From the NCBI GenBank assembly GCA_965268275.1, contig OZ254168.1:1116001-1180000 (forward strand): a stretch of 64,000 nucleotides of DNA, given 5' to 3'. The notes below the pieces were generated by a model that was not told where the DNA came from, searched no databases, and saw nothing but the letters and a program-made list of their open reading frames with translations. This DNA is from AAA044-D11 sp965268275 (lineage in GTDB: Bacteria; Actinomycetota; Actinomycetes; Nanopelagicales; Nanopelagicaceae). This document shows positions 7,900 to 17,523 of this stretch, in pieces; the first letter of the stretch is position 1; each line of letters opens with the position of its first letter. A program made the translations under genes and the position numbers.

Positions 7900-9357
7900 T
7901 TAGAACTTTAGAACTGCTTGAGTTTCACTTCCAACACGAATTAACTCAATACTTCCCTTTAACTCATTCTCGGTCAGTGTCTTAACAATCTGGAGACCTA
8001 AGTTAGAAGATTGATCCCACTTGAAATCGATCGGAAGTCCGACGCCATCATCAATAATTCGCACTTCGCAACTATCTTCTTTTCTCAATACCTCTACCCG
8101 TAAATTATCGCCTGAATTTGCGAGTCCATGTTCTAGCGCATTATGAATCAATTCCGTGATCACCAAAGCCAGCGGGGTTGCAATTTGAGAATCAAAGGTT
8201 CCAAAAGTTCCCATTTTCTTTACATTAATCTTGTGCGTGCTCAATTCAATCGCATTGTGAACGATTCGATCATAAACTTCATCAAAAGCAACTGACTCAG
8301 CAGAACTATTCGAAAGTGTTTCGTGGACTATTGCAATTGACGCCACACGTCGAACAGCTTCTTCAAGTGCATTCTTTGCAACTTCATCATCCACCCGTCT
8401 TGACTGCAATCTAAGAAGTGCTGAAACTGTTTGAAGATTATTCTTTACCCGGTGATGAATCTCCCGGATTGTTACATCTTTGGTGATCAGATCACGATCC
8501 CGACGACGTAATTCCGTAACATTGTGAAGCAGAACAATTGCACCAATGTGATCGCTTCCTGCTACTAGTGGCATCACCAATAAATCAAATATTCCACTCT
8601 CGTTCTCAAATTCCTCGCGTCGCAAATTTTTCCCACTCAAAATACTGCGCCAAGACTCATCTGTTGGAAAGCTCGAATTAGGTTTAACGCTCTCAACTAC
8701 ATGTCCTAAAAATTCGCCTTCAAGTTCCCCGCTCCAGCCAGCGCGATTAAATGCTGATCTGGCGTTTGGGCTTGCATAAGTTATTTGTCCTGAAGAATCC
8801 AAGCGAATTAATCCATCGCCGACTCTAGGAGCCGATTCAGACCGATAGAAACTATTTTGAATTGGGAAAGTTCCTTCAGCAACCATCTGATAAATCTTGT
8901 GTGCGATCTCTCGATAATTTAGTTCTAGACGAGAAGGTGAGCGCATTAAATCTGCATTTCGATGGCGAGATATCACAGCAATTACTCTTCCATCATATGA
9001 AACCGGGATTGTTTCTTCCTTGATAAGAATCTCGCCAACTAGTTCAGCTTCCGAATCCCGGTCAATTTCACCGGTTGAAAGTGAATGGTCAATTCTGGGA
9101 TTTGTTCCCCAGTTAATTACATTTCCAATGACATCATGAGCAAAAACTGTTGCCGCTGTTGTCGGGCGAATATGGGCGATCGCTAAATGTCCATCCGGCC
9201 AAGATTGGTAATCCTTGCGTTTAGGTGTCCAGAGTATTAAATCTGCAAAAGATAAATCCGAAAGCAATTGCCACTCTGCTAAAAGTTCCATTAAACGTGC
9301 GCGATCATCTTGTGTCAGCGCAGTTTGGGAGGCGATCATTTCATCAATAGATAACAA
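7900..9357 (-). CDS. pdtaS: PdtaS-like sensor histidine kinase
   Basis: Cytosolic sensor kinase of the PdtaS/PdtaR system, which controls an RNA-binding antiterminator response regulator. Order: N-terminal GAF-type domain (about residues 1-150), PAS domain (about 180-285), HisKA_2 dimerisation domain with the phospho-acceptor motif REIHHRVKNNLQ near residue 300, and an HATPase domain with N box (LIHNALEHG) and G box (DDGVGLP). No membrane segment. Convergent with whiB1, 25 bases apart, the same neighbourhood as in mycobacteria. Its partner regulator is not in this window. Confidence 0.92.
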   Translation of the reverse strand: MLSIDEMIASQTALTQDDRARLMELLAEWQLLSDLSFADLILWTPKRKDYQSWPDGHLAIAHIRPTTAATVFAHDVIGNVINWGTNPRIDHSLSTGEIDRDSEAELVGEILIKEETIPVSYDGRVIAVISRHRNADLMRSPSRLELNYREIAHKIYQMVAEGTFPIQNSFYRSESAPRVGDGLIRLDSSGQITYASPNARSAFNRAGWSGELEGEFLGHVVESVKPNSSFPTDESWRSILSGKNLRREEFENESGIFDLLVMPLVAGSDHIGAIVLLHNVTELRRRDRDLITKDVTIREIHHRVKNNLQTVSALLRLQSRRVDDEVAKNALEEAVRRVASIAIVHETLSNSSAESVAFDEVYDRIVHNAIELSTHKINVKKMGTFGTFDSQIATPLALVITELIHNALEHGLANSGDNLRVEVLRKEDSCEVRIIDDGVGLPIDFKWDQSSNLGLQIVKTLTENELKGSIELIRVGSETQAVLKF

Positions 9358-9385
9358 GACTTGGCCTCCATTCCCTTTTTAAATC

Positions 9386-10423
9386 TTATTTAACTTCCTG
9401 CGCAAGCCTACCAATCTCTGAGATTGTTCTTCCAAACCCGGATTCCCGCTTGGCTGGCTCTGCCAAGTTTGTATTAATCCGATTATTCATTGGAAGTATG
9501 AATGCGGTTTCACCTTCACACATCTTCAAGAATCTATTTGAAAGTGCTCGATCTTCGCGGGTGCTGCCTGATTGATTAAGAATATAAATAATCGGAAGAT
9601 TTCGCAGTAAAACTGGGAATTGAGACATGAATTGTTCCAATCTAATCAAACTCAAGCCATTAGATTTGCAGAGATAAATCAGAGTTGTAGTTTCCTCTAA
9701 AGTCCGATTGATAAAACCTGCCTGCCATCTTCGATCATTTACTACTTCGGTTAATGGCGGCAGTGGTCCGAGATCGACAATGCTGACACTTGTGGTCTTA
9801 CCGATGGTTACTTCGATTGATTTTTCCTGTGAAACTAAGTTAACTAAATTTAAGTTTTGATGATTATTTCCGGCCCGCCCAATGAAGTATTCAAGGGCTG
9901 GTGCTCGAGTATCAGCATCAAAGAGATTCACTTGCGAACTAGCAGCCAAGTAATTTGCAATGTTGATCGCAACTGAACTTCTACCAGGGGCACCAACGGT
10001 CCCGGTAATTGTAATAACGCAGGGCTTTCGTGCTGATGGAATTTGTGAACTTTGAGATTTCTCTATCTGGTTTGAATTTGATGCCGAAGAATTTGCTATG
10101 AGAGGTAATCTGAGTTGGCCTCGAATAAATGTCATTAACTTGTGGGAATTGATTTCGATGTCATCAATGCAGATGTTTTTCACTTTTGAATTTGCGGCTG
10201 ATTCCAGCAGTTCATTGCTGAAATTGGGAAGATCGCTCTTAAAGATGACGACAGTTCGCAAATCTCCATTCCTGGTTTCAAGAAATTCCATCAGCCCAGC
10301 CATGTCTATCGCTCGATAAATAATGCTCCAGCCCTGTGAGAAGAGAAGCTGAGAAACGAAGTCCTCGCAATCTGAATCACTTATGGCTGTTACTACTTGG
10401 AGTTGAGGAATTTCAGATTTCAT
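9386..10423 (-). CDS. CpaE/TadZ-like P-loop protein with altered Walker A
   Basis: Probable Tad-pilus localisation ATPase of the MinD/CpaE superfamily. Residues 1-100 form a degenerate receiver-like region; then a P-loop domain begins with TITGTVGAPGRSSVAINIA. The classical deviant Walker A KGGVGKT is replaced by GAPGRSS, so both signature lysines are missing; such GAPGR variants occur in actinobacterial CpaE relatives, so ATP use is doubtful. The start at 10423 (MKSEIPQL) has GGTGG seven bases upstream; the upstream in-frame ATG at 10438 is weaker. It overlaps the SAF-domain gene by 11 bases, so they are co-transcribed. Confidence 0.75.
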   Translation of the reverse strand: MKSEIPQLQVVTAISDSDCEDFVSQLLFSQGWSIIYRAIDMAGLMEFLETRNGDLRTVVIFKSDLPNFSNELLESAANSKVKNICIDDIEINSHKLMTFIRGQLRLPLIANSSASNSNQIEKSQSSQIPSARKPCVITITGTVGAPGRSSVAINIANYLAASSQVNLFDADTRAPALEYFIGRAGNNHQNLNLVNLVSQEKSIEVTIGKTTSVSIVDLGPLPPLTEVVNDRRWQAGFINRTLEETTTLIYLCKSNGLSLIRLEQFMSQFPVLLRNLPIIYILNQSGSTREDRALSNRFLKMCEGETAFILPMNNRINTNLAEPAKRESGFGRTISEIGRLAQEVK

Positions 10424-11060
10424 TTCTGACCACCACAATTCTTGACTGATTTAGCGCTTCCAATAAATAGATAACGTCTCGCTCTGGAATCTTGAGAACT
10501 ATTCCAATATCGCCGCCCATATCTTTACTCTTTAAGTCAACGCTTTCCACGACCACGCTAATTGAAATCAGCTCGGTCTTTCTAGATTTCGTAGAATTCA
10601 AATCATTCTGGGGCAGCGAGTAAATATCTACGCTCTGACCACTAGTGAGATCGTTTGGAAGATCATTACGCGCAATCTTTAAGGGCACACTGCGAATGCT
10701 CTCTCCCCTAAAGGTTGAAGAAAGCGCCGAAGTCGGAAGAAGTTCGCCTTTTCGAATCATGCGATTAGCTATTTGATTGGCTATTTTCGTATCGGCCGAT
10801 AGATATTTATCAGAGTTGGTAGGTAGAAATACTTTTACAGCAGTAAGGCTTCCATCTTTGATTGCATCTCCAGCAACTAGATCCTTTGATGCGGACCACA
10901 CGTTTACTGACTTATTTGCCTGACCAGTAATTGCAAACGCTGCAAACAGAGAAAGAACCAGTAGGCCGATTGCAAAGTAAGTTTTAGCTGTTGCTCGCTT
11001 TAGTGCAAGATCCTTGATCACCTCTAAATTCAAATTAGTTGAAGTTTTTCGACTAAGCAT
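10413..11060 (-). CDS. SAF-domain protein, CpaB/RcpC-like pilus assembly
   Basis: Probable periplasmic/extracellular Tad pilus assembly protein. One N-terminal transmembrane helix (about residues 25-45, FAIGLLVLSLFAAFAI) is followed by an SAF domain (VWSASKDLVAGDAI, then RMIRKGELLPTSAL) and a short C-terminal RcpC-like part (LPNDLTSGQSVDIYSLP). The start at 11060 has an AAGGAG site five bases upstream; the ATG ten codons earlier lacks one. It is paired with the CpaE-like gene, but the rest of the Tad locus lies 28 kb away. Confidence 0.8.
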   Translation of the reverse strand: MLSRKTSTNLNLEVIKDLALKRATAKTYFAIGLLVLSLFAAFAITGQANKSVNVWSASKDLVAGDAIKDGSLTAVKVFLPTNSDKYLSADTKIANQIANRMIRKGELLPTSALSSTFRGESIRSVPLKIARNDLPNDLTSGQSVDIYSLPQNDLNSTKSRKTELISISVVVESVDLKSKDMGGDIGIVLKIPERDVIYLLEALNQSRIVVVRNEI

Positions 11061-11246
11061 CTTCTTTTCTCCTTCAGTTGTTAGGAGCAATGGATACCTT
11101 AGTTTTCAGCTTTCTAGGTTTTGTAATCCACAGAGACCTTCAAAGTTACAAGTAATTCATCCTTTAGGAGGAGGTAAGCCAACTAGTCCCTCGCCATGGT
11201 TAGCCCAAGTGAATAAACGTGGTTCTATAAAAAGACATGAGGGCTG

Positions 11247-11807
11247 ATGAAAAAGAATGAAACTACAACTAGTTCTGGGAATTCTTTTAGAGTTCGCAAT
11301 TATGGAACCCCGGGTTCAATTACTCCGATTGATAGGACGCTTTGGAATCACCCGGTTCTTGCTTTCTATCAGGAACCTAAAGTTGTTGAAGCTCCCAAGG
11401 TCCCTGCAAAGTTGTATTTAATTCCTACGCCTGAATACTTCGGCAGAGATGTTGAAGATTATTCGGATCCAGAATTTCTTGCTAAACCTTCGCCTTTATC
11501 TGAACTGCCAGATATTCAAGAATGGGTGACAAAGTTTGCTCTTGGGGTTGTTGAAATCTGGGGTGGTAGAAGATCTGCAAATCAGTTAGCAAGATGGTGT
11601 CATCGACAAGTGCATCAGCAATTATTGATTAAGCCTTCTGCCATAAAGACCGCGCCAAAGATTCGTAAAATTTATATCAGCGAACCAATTGAAGGGGTAG
11701 CTGAAACAACCGTAACTTTAAGAATTGGAGAGCGTGTCCGGTCGTTAATACTTAGGTTTGAAGGCGTCGATAAAAGATGGCTCTGTACCGAGTTGGTTCT
11801 TCTCTAG
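11247..11807 (+). CDS. Rv3235-family protein
   Basis: Conserved actinobacterial protein of unknown function, encoded near secA as in mycobacteria. The variable, proline-rich N-terminal half (residues 1-95) is probably disordered; the conserved C-terminal part has FALGVVEIWGGRRSANQLARW near residues 97-117 and a mixed beta end (VTLRIGERVRSLILRFEG). That fold resembles small cystatin-like or NTF2-like domains only vaguely. It converges on secA with just two bases between stop codons. A strong GGAGGAGG motif occurs 75 bases before the start, too far to serve it. Confidence 0.75.
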   Translation: MKKNETTTSSGNSFRVRNYGTPGSITPIDRTLWNHPVLAFYQEPKVVEAPKVPAKLYLIPTPEYFGRDVEDYSDPEFLAKPSPLSELPDIQEWVTKFALGVVEIWGGRRSANQLARWCHRQVHQQLLIKPSAIKTAPKIRKIYISEPIEGVAETTVTLRIGERVRSLILRFEGVDKRWLCTELVLL

Positions 11808-11809
11808 AT

Positions 11810-14485
11810 TTAAGCAGCTCCGTGGCAACGCTTATATTTACGACCTGACCCACATGGGCACGGCGCATTGCGAGAAGTTCCACCTGTTTCAACGACTCCA
11901 CCATCTTCAGCTGCTGCTGAATAGCGAAGTTTATTCTTAGGTTTAATTGCCGGACTCAATCCTTTAGCTTCTACGCCACCAGATTCTTCTTCGACATTCA
12001 CTTCGACATTAAATAGATAGCCAACAAGTTCTTCTTTTATCGCATCCATCATTGCAGCGAATAAGTCGTAACCCTCTTTTTGATATTCAACAAGTGGGTC
12101 GCGTTGTGCCATAGCTCGAAGGCCAATTCCCTCTTGCAGATAATCCATTTCATAAAGATGTTCGCGCCACTTGCGATCTAGAACAGATAGCAAGATTTTA
12201 CGTTCTAGTTCACGAGTCACTGTCGGAGTAAGGGTTTCTTCACGATTTTCATAGGCTTTTTCGACATCACCTAATACGCGATCCAAGATAAAGTCTTGGT
12301 CCAAACCTGGACGTCCACCAACTTCATTAATTAACTCTTCAACTGTAAATGAGATTGGGTAGAGCGCTTTAAGCGCTGTGTGCAAAGTATCAAGATCCCA
12401 TTCTTCGCTAAAGCCCTCACCCGTTGCAGATTCCACATATGCGGTGACTGTATCCACGATAAAAGTTTTAACTTGTTCCTGAATGTCAGCACCTTCAAGA
12501 ACTTCGCGACGCTCGCTATAAACAACTGTGCGCTGGCGGTTCATGACATCGTCATACTTCAAGACATTTTTACGCATTTCGAAGTTAAGTGATTCAACTT
12601 GGGTCTGAGCCGAGCGAATTGCATTTGAAACCATCTTTGATTCGATTGGCACATCATCAGCAATTCCTGCTGCGCCTAAGAATCTTTCAACAATTCCAGA
12701 GTTAAACCTGCGCATCAGATCATCTTGCAGTGAGAGATAGAAACGTGACTCGCCAGGATCGCCTTGACGTCCAGAGCGACCACGAAGCTGATTATCGATA
12801 CGACGAGATTCGTGGCGCTCTGTTCCAAGAACATATAGCCCACCTAATCCCACAACCACTTCATGCTCTTTAGCAACAGCGGCTTTCTGCTTCGCTAATT
12901 CATCTGCCCATGCTGCTTCATACTCTTCTGGAGTTTCAACTGGACTTAGACCACGACGCTGTAATTCGAAGTCAGCCATAAATTCTGGGTTTCCACCAAG
13001 CATGATGTCGGTTCCACGACCAGCCATGTTGGTTGCAACTGTTACTGCGCCAACTGTTCCTGCACGCGCAATGATTGCCGCTTCGCGTTCGTGCTGCTTA
13101 GCGTTCAAGACTTCATGTGGAATTCCACGCTTCTTCAGTAGTGAAGATAGCTCTTCAGACTTCTCAACTGAAACTGTTCCAACCAAAACTGGCTGACCTT
13201 TTTTATGGTGTTCAGCAATATCTTCAGCTGATGCAACAAATTTTGCATTCTCAGTCTTGTAAATTAAATCAGGTTGATCAGCGCGTTGCATAGGTCGATT
13301 TGTTGGGATCGGAATTACACCTAACTTATAAATTTGCATTAATTCTGCGGCTTCGGTCATTGCAGTTCCGGTCATACCTGAAAGCTTTTCGTATAAGCGG
13401 AAATAGTTCTGCAGGGTGATTGTTGCAAGTGTCTGATTCTCATCCTGAATTTCTAGACGTTCTTTGGCTTCCAGCGCTTGGTGCAAGCCTTCGTTGTAGC
13501 GTCGTCCTGCAAGCATGCGGCCGGTATGTTCATCAACAATTAAGAGTTCGCCATTCATGACAACATAATCTTTATCTCTTTTGAATAACTCTTTGGCACG
13601 GATACCGTTATTTAGGTAGCCAATCATTGGGGTATTAACTGATTCGTAGAGGTTTTCGATACCAAGCAATTCTTCGACCTTAGTAACACCGAGCTCTAGA
13701 ACGCCAACAGTGCGCTTCTTCTCATCGACTTCATAATGCACATCGCGCTCTAACTTCTGAGCGATTGTTGCAAATTCTACGTACCACTTTGTTGGCTTAT
13801 CGGCAGGTCCACTGATAATTAATGGAGTTCTAGCTTCATCAATCAAAATTGAGTCAGCTTCGTCAATAATTGCAAAGTTATGTTCGCGCTGAACACAGTC
13901 TTCTAAGGACCACGCCATGTTGTCTCTTAAATAATCAAAGCCAAATTCATTATTTGTTCCGTAGGTAATGTCTGCGGCATAGGCTTCACGGCGTTCTGCT
14001 GGTGACATGTTTGAAAGAATTACACCGACTTTAAGTCCAAGAAAACGGTGGATTCGACCCATCCATTCACTATCGCGCTCTGCCAAATAATCATTGACCG
14101 TTACAACGTGAACACCCTTGCCTGTTAAAGCATTTAAATATGCAGGAAGAGTTGAAACCAGAGTTTTTCCTTCACCGGTGCGCATTTCAGCAACGTTTCC
14201 TAGGTGGAGCGCGGCGCCACCCATAATTTGAACATCGTAATGACGTTGTCCAAGCGTGCGCTTTGCGGCTTCACGAACGGTAGCAAAAGCTTCTGGTAGC
14301 AAGTCATCGAGTGATTTACCAGATTGGAAAGCACTTTTTAGTTTTGTGGTTTGAGCACGTAGATCAGCATCACTTAGCGCAGAAATTGCACCTTCTAATT
14401 CGGCAACCTCTTTAGCGATTTTTTCGAGTTGGCGAAGTTGGCGACCTTCTCCTGCACGCAAAATTTTGTCTAATAGCTGTGACAC
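11810..14485 (-). CDS. secA: Preprotein translocase ATPase SecA
   Basis: Motor of the Sec pathway that pushes unfolded preproteins through SecYEG. The DEAD-like motor shows Walker A MRTGEGKT near residue 100, the Walker B motif with IDEADSILIDEARTPLIISG, and motif VI LRGRSGRQGDPG. The preprotein-binding and helical wing/scaffold regions follow, and the C-terminal SEC-C zinc motif is CPCGSGRKYKRCHG. Length 891 aa is full. It is the housekeeping SecA1 type. Upstream neighbour is comF (48 bases), downstream gene convergent. Confidence 0.98.
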   Translation of the reverse strand: MSQLLDKILRAGEGRQLRQLEKIAKEVAELEGAISALSDADLRAQTTKLKSAFQSGKSLDDLLPEAFATVREAAKRTLGQRHYDVQIMGGAALHLGNVAEMRTGEGKTLVSTLPAYLNALTGKGVHVVTVNDYLAERDSEWMGRIHRFLGLKVGVILSNMSPAERREAYAADITYGTNNEFGFDYLRDNMAWSLEDCVQREHNFAIIDEADSILIDEARTPLIISGPADKPTKWYVEFATIAQKLERDVHYEVDEKKRTVGVLELGVTKVEELLGIENLYESVNTPMIGYLNNGIRAKELFKRDKDYVVMNGELLIVDEHTGRMLAGRRYNEGLHQALEAKERLEIQDENQTLATITLQNYFRLYEKLSGMTGTAMTEAAELMQIYKLGVIPIPTNRPMQRADQPDLIYKTENAKFVASAEDIAEHHKKGQPVLVGTVSVEKSEELSSLLKKRGIPHEVLNAKQHEREAAIIARAGTVGAVTVATNMAGRGTDIMLGGNPEFMADFELQRRGLSPVETPEEYEAAWADELAKQKAAVAKEHEVVVGLGGLYVLGTERHESRRIDNQLRGRSGRQGDPGESRFYLSLQDDLMRRFNSGIVERFLGAAGIADDVPIESKMVSNAIRSAQTQVESLNFEMRKNVLKYDDVMNRQRTVVYSERREVLEGADIQEQVKTFIVDTVTAYVESATGEGFSEEWDLDTLHTALKALYPISFTVEELINEVGGRPGLDQDFILDRVLGDVEKAYENREETLTPTVTRELERKILLSVLDRKWREHLYEMDYLQEGIGLRAMAQRDPLVEYQKEGYDLFAAMMDAIKEELVGYLFNVEVNVEEESGGVEAKGLSPAIKPKNKLRYSAAAEDGGVVETGGTSRNAPCPCGSGRKYKRCHGAA

Positions 14486-14533
14486 AAATCCTCTTTCATA
14501 AGCCTGCTAGCCGATTACGGACCTGGGAGCATC

Positions 14534-15256
14534 TTAATGTGTAAATCCTGGTGTTGCACACGAAGCCAGAACCCCATCGACCCTTGCGCCAAGAGTAGAA
14601 AGTGCTGAATTTGCAGCCTGAACAGTGGCCCCTGTGGTGACTAAATCATCTACAAGAAACACGACTGAATTCGAATTCTTGGTGGGGTAAATCTCAAGAT
14701 ACTTTATTTGATCAACCAAAAATGCGCCCTTCATATTCAAGGCTCTCTCATTAAAATTTAAGGAAGTTTGGTCAGATATTTTTCTGGAATGGATAAGACA
14801 ATTCAAAACTTGAAAATTTAGTGACTTATTGCGGTCAATTAACTGGGCTATCAGAAGTTCAACATGTGCAAACCCCCGTTTTCGATCTGCCAATCTTCTC
14901 GATGGGATTGGCACAAGAACTATATTTTTTATCGCCTGTTCTCTATTAAAGGAGATTTCCGCTAGTGCCTTACGCATTGATTGATATAGGCACTCAGCAA
15001 GAAATACTCTGGCCTGGATTTGATTCTGCTCTTTTGCAGCAAGAATTATCCGAGAAAGATTTAGCGTGTACTGGCTCCCTGCAAAGATTCGCAAGGGTCC
15101 ACGATTTGTTATTGAAACTACTGAATCAATCGAGCCTTTGCATATTGAACAGATTCCAAACTCTGTCAATTCTTGGGCGCCAGGTAAAAAGCAAGATGGA
15201 CACCTAATTGGAAAAACTAGTGAGGAGATGGTCGAAATAAAGGAGCTAAATTTCAC
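14534..15256 (-). CDS. comF: ComF family phosphoribosyltransferase-like protein
   Basis: ComF-type protein, linked to DNA uptake in competent bacteria and also found in non-competent species. An N-terminal zinc-finger-like cysteine set (CPSC near 19-22, then CSIC at 36-39) precedes a PRTase domain with PIPSRRLADRKRGFAH and the PRPP loop VVFLVDDLVTTGATV. Length 240 aa is typical. It lies between mtrB and secA, where lpqB and hpf are normally also present. Confidence 0.9.
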   Translation of the reverse strand: MKFSSFISTISSLVFPIRCPSCFLPGAQELTEFGICSICKGSIDSVVSITNRGPLRIFAGSQYTLNLSRIILAAKEQNQIQARVFLAECLYQSMRKALAEISFNREQAIKNIVLVPIPSRRLADRKRGFAHVELLIAQLIDRNKSLNFQVLNCLIHSRKISDQTSLNFNERALNMKGAFLVDQIKYLEIYPTKNSNSVVFLVDDLVTTGATVQAANSALSTLGARVDGVLASCATPGFTH

Positions 15257-15316
15257 TCATTGATCTTAGATTGTCGTGAACATTAAATTTAATAAATCAA
15301 AATATTTGTGCGAATA

Positions 15317-16840
15317 CTAAAGTTGTGCAGAAATTGGTCTAGTTTCAATACTTCCACCAGCAAATTTAGGAATTGTTAAAACAAAGTGGGCGCCTTTGCC
15401 CCGCTCGCCCCAAGCTTCAATCTCGCCTTGATGTAATTTTGCATCCTCCAGTGAGATAGAAAGTCCGAGACCTGTTCCGCCAGTGCTTCGAGCGCGTGAA
15501 CTATCAGCCCGCCAAAATCTTTCAAAGAGCATCTTCCGGTCCGTGTAGTTAAAGCCACTTCCGTAATCTCTGACTCCCACCGAAACTTCATTTTCGGTTT
15601 CTACGATTCGAACATCGATTCTCTGATCTTCACGATGATCTAGGGCATTTGAAATCAAATTTCTAATGATTCGCTTTATCCGTCGTGGATCTACATCGAC
15701 CATGATTGGAGTTCTAGGTGCTTGCAAGTTCACGATGCGATCTTGACTTGGGTGAACATAATCAATTGTCTCTTTTACTAGCGCAATTAAATCAGTTTCT
15801 TCAATCTCCATAATTGCCGCTTGAGCATCGAATCTACTTACTTCAAGAAGGTCAGTGAGAAGAGCTTCGAATCTCTCAATCTGTGAAATAAGGAGTTCCG
15901 CGCTGCGAGCAACTGTTGGTTCAAAAGTGTCCTTGGTGGCAAAAATAACTTGTGAAGCCATTCGAATTGTTGTCAGTGGGGTGCGCAACTCGTGTGAAAC
16001 ATCCGATACGAATCGTTGTTGCAACTTTGATAAGTTTTCAAGTCTAGAAATTTGCTGCTGCAGTGAAACTGCCATTTCATTAAAGGAATATCCCAAACTT
16101 GCAATTTCATCCTCGCCTTGAAAATCCATTCGAAGATCGAGATTACCTTTGGTTAGCTCTTCAGCAACTCGGGCCGCATCTTGAATTGGCGCGATTAAAC
16201 GGCGCATTGCAAAGTAAGTGGTAAGTCCGATAAGAAATGTGAGAACGACTCCGGCTAATAGTAAGTAGTTAAATATTAAGTTCATCGTCTTTTCCTGCTG
16301 AGCTAAACTGAAAACTACATAAAACTCATATTTACCAACACCGGAAATGGCTATGTCACGTCCGACGACAATTGCTGGCTCACTTTTTCCATTTGAATAA
16401 TAGAGATCTGTTCGCTCCCACTGAGTTTCCTTAGATTCGCGGGTTATTTCTCTAAATTTCCCAGGAATACTCCTTGGATCCATCAGGTTCGATGTGCCAT
16501 CAAATTTAAACATTTTATTTATATTAGAAAATGAGAAGACTGCAATCTCTTTTGATGTGCCTTCGAAAGTTTTTGGTGGAAGATCGAGGATGTCGCTGAA
16601 TACTAAAGTTAAGGCATCTCGATCTTGATACCTTGAATAAGTTAATTGAATCTCGGTATTTCGCGCAGTTGATTGCGCATCCAAGATAGAAAGCTTGAGT
16701 TTTTCTTCAAAAATTCCGGATGAAACTCGACTAAATAGCGCTGATCCTAGAAGCCAGATAAGAATAAGTGAGAGCGCAACAATGGTTCCGGTAACTCGAA
16801 AAACAAGTGAAGAGCGCCAAGCTTTTAATGGAGATTTCAT
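15317..16840 (-). CDS. mtrB: MtrB sensor histidine kinase
   Basis: Membrane sensor kinase partner of MtrA, controlling cell-wall, division and osmotic functions in actinobacteria. Two transmembrane helices (about residues 15-35 and 188-210) flank an extracellular sensor domain. A HAMP domain follows, then HisKA with FVSDVSHELRTPLTTIR (phospho-His) and HATPase with N box NLISNALDH, G1 GVRDYGSGF and G2 TGGTGLGLSI. Length 507 aa is usual. Its start overlaps the mtrA stop by four bases (ATGA type), so both are translated together. Confidence 0.95.
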   Translation of the reverse strand: MKSPLKAWRSSLVFRVTGTIVALSLILIWLLGSALFSRVSSGIFEEKLKLSILDAQSTARNTEIQLTYSRYQDRDALTLVFSDILDLPPKTFEGTSKEIAVFSFSNINKMFKFDGTSNLMDPRSIPGKFREITRESKETQWERTDLYYSNGKSEPAIVVGRDIAISGVGKYEFYVVFSLAQQEKTMNLIFNYLLLAGVVLTFLIGLTTYFAMRRLIAPIQDAARVAEELTKGNLDLRMDFQGEDEIASLGYSFNEMAVSLQQQISRLENLSKLQQRFVSDVSHELRTPLTTIRMASQVIFATKDTFEPTVARSAELLISQIERFEALLTDLLEVSRFDAQAAIMEIEETDLIALVKETIDYVHPSQDRIVNLQAPRTPIMVDVDPRRIKRIIRNLISNALDHREDQRIDVRIVETENEVSVGVRDYGSGFNYTDRKMLFERFWRADSSRARSTGGTGLGLSISLEDAKLHQGEIEAWGERGKGAHFVLTIPKFAGGSIETRPISAQL

Positions 16841-17523
16841 TGGGAATTTCCAGTAACACCAGCCTTATATCCAACTCCTCTTACCGTAACAATAATCTTT
16901 GGATCTTCGGGATTTACTTCAATCTTTGACCTTAACCTTTGAATGTGAACATTCACTAATCGAGTGTCGGTTGCTGGTCGATAGCCCCAAACTTCACTGA
17001 GAAGTGCCTCGCGAGAGAAAACTCGGCCTGGTTCTTTTGCAAGTGCAACCAGTAAATCAAACTCTAGACGTGTAAGTGCAATGGCTTGGCCATCTCGAAT
17101 AATTGAATGTTCGATCTGATCAATTTTTAAATTGCCAATAGAAAGTTCAGAATTGACTTCAACAACACTTCGACGAAGTCGCACTTTCATTCGCGCCACA
17201 AGTTCCAGTGGGTCAAAGGGCTTAACCATGTAATCATCCGCGCCAGCTTCAAGCCCCGCAACGATATCTTGCTTGTCACCTTTTGCCGACAGCATCACGA
17301 TTGGTACCATTGAAACTTCGCGAATTAATTTGCAGACTTCAACGCCATTTAATCCTGGAAGCATTACATCCAATAGAACTAAATCTGGATTTTGTGATGT
17401 AAATAGCGACATCACTTCATCCCCACGATTTACTAAATCAACTTCGTAACCGGCACCGGTCAGCACGATTCCAAGCATCTCTGCTAGATCTTGATCGTCA
17501 TCGACGACCATGATCGAAGTCAT
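16837..17523 (-). CDS. mtrA: MtrA response regulator
   Basis: OmpR/PhoB-family regulator, the essential partner of MtrB. Receiver domain with acidic pocket VVDDDQDL, phospho-acceptor Asp in LVLLDVMLPG (about residue 53), switch Ser in MLSAKG and Lys in MVKPFDP. The winged-helix domain ends with VRGVGYKAG. The gene abuts ahcY upstream with a one-base overlap of stop and start, so it is likely part of an ahcY-mtrA-mtrB transcript. Confidence 0.96.
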   Translation of the reverse strand: MTSIMVVDDDQDLAEMLGIVLTGAGYEVDLVNRGDEVMSLFTSQNPDLVLLDVMLPGLNGVEVCKLIREVSMVPIVMLSAKGDKQDIVAGLEAGADDYMVKPFDPLELVARMKVRLRRSVVEVNSELSIGNLKIDQIEHSIIRDGQAIALTRLEFDLLVALAKEPGRVFSREALLSEVWGYRPATDTRLVNVHIQRLRSKIEVNPEDPKIIVTVRGVGYKAGVTGNSQ

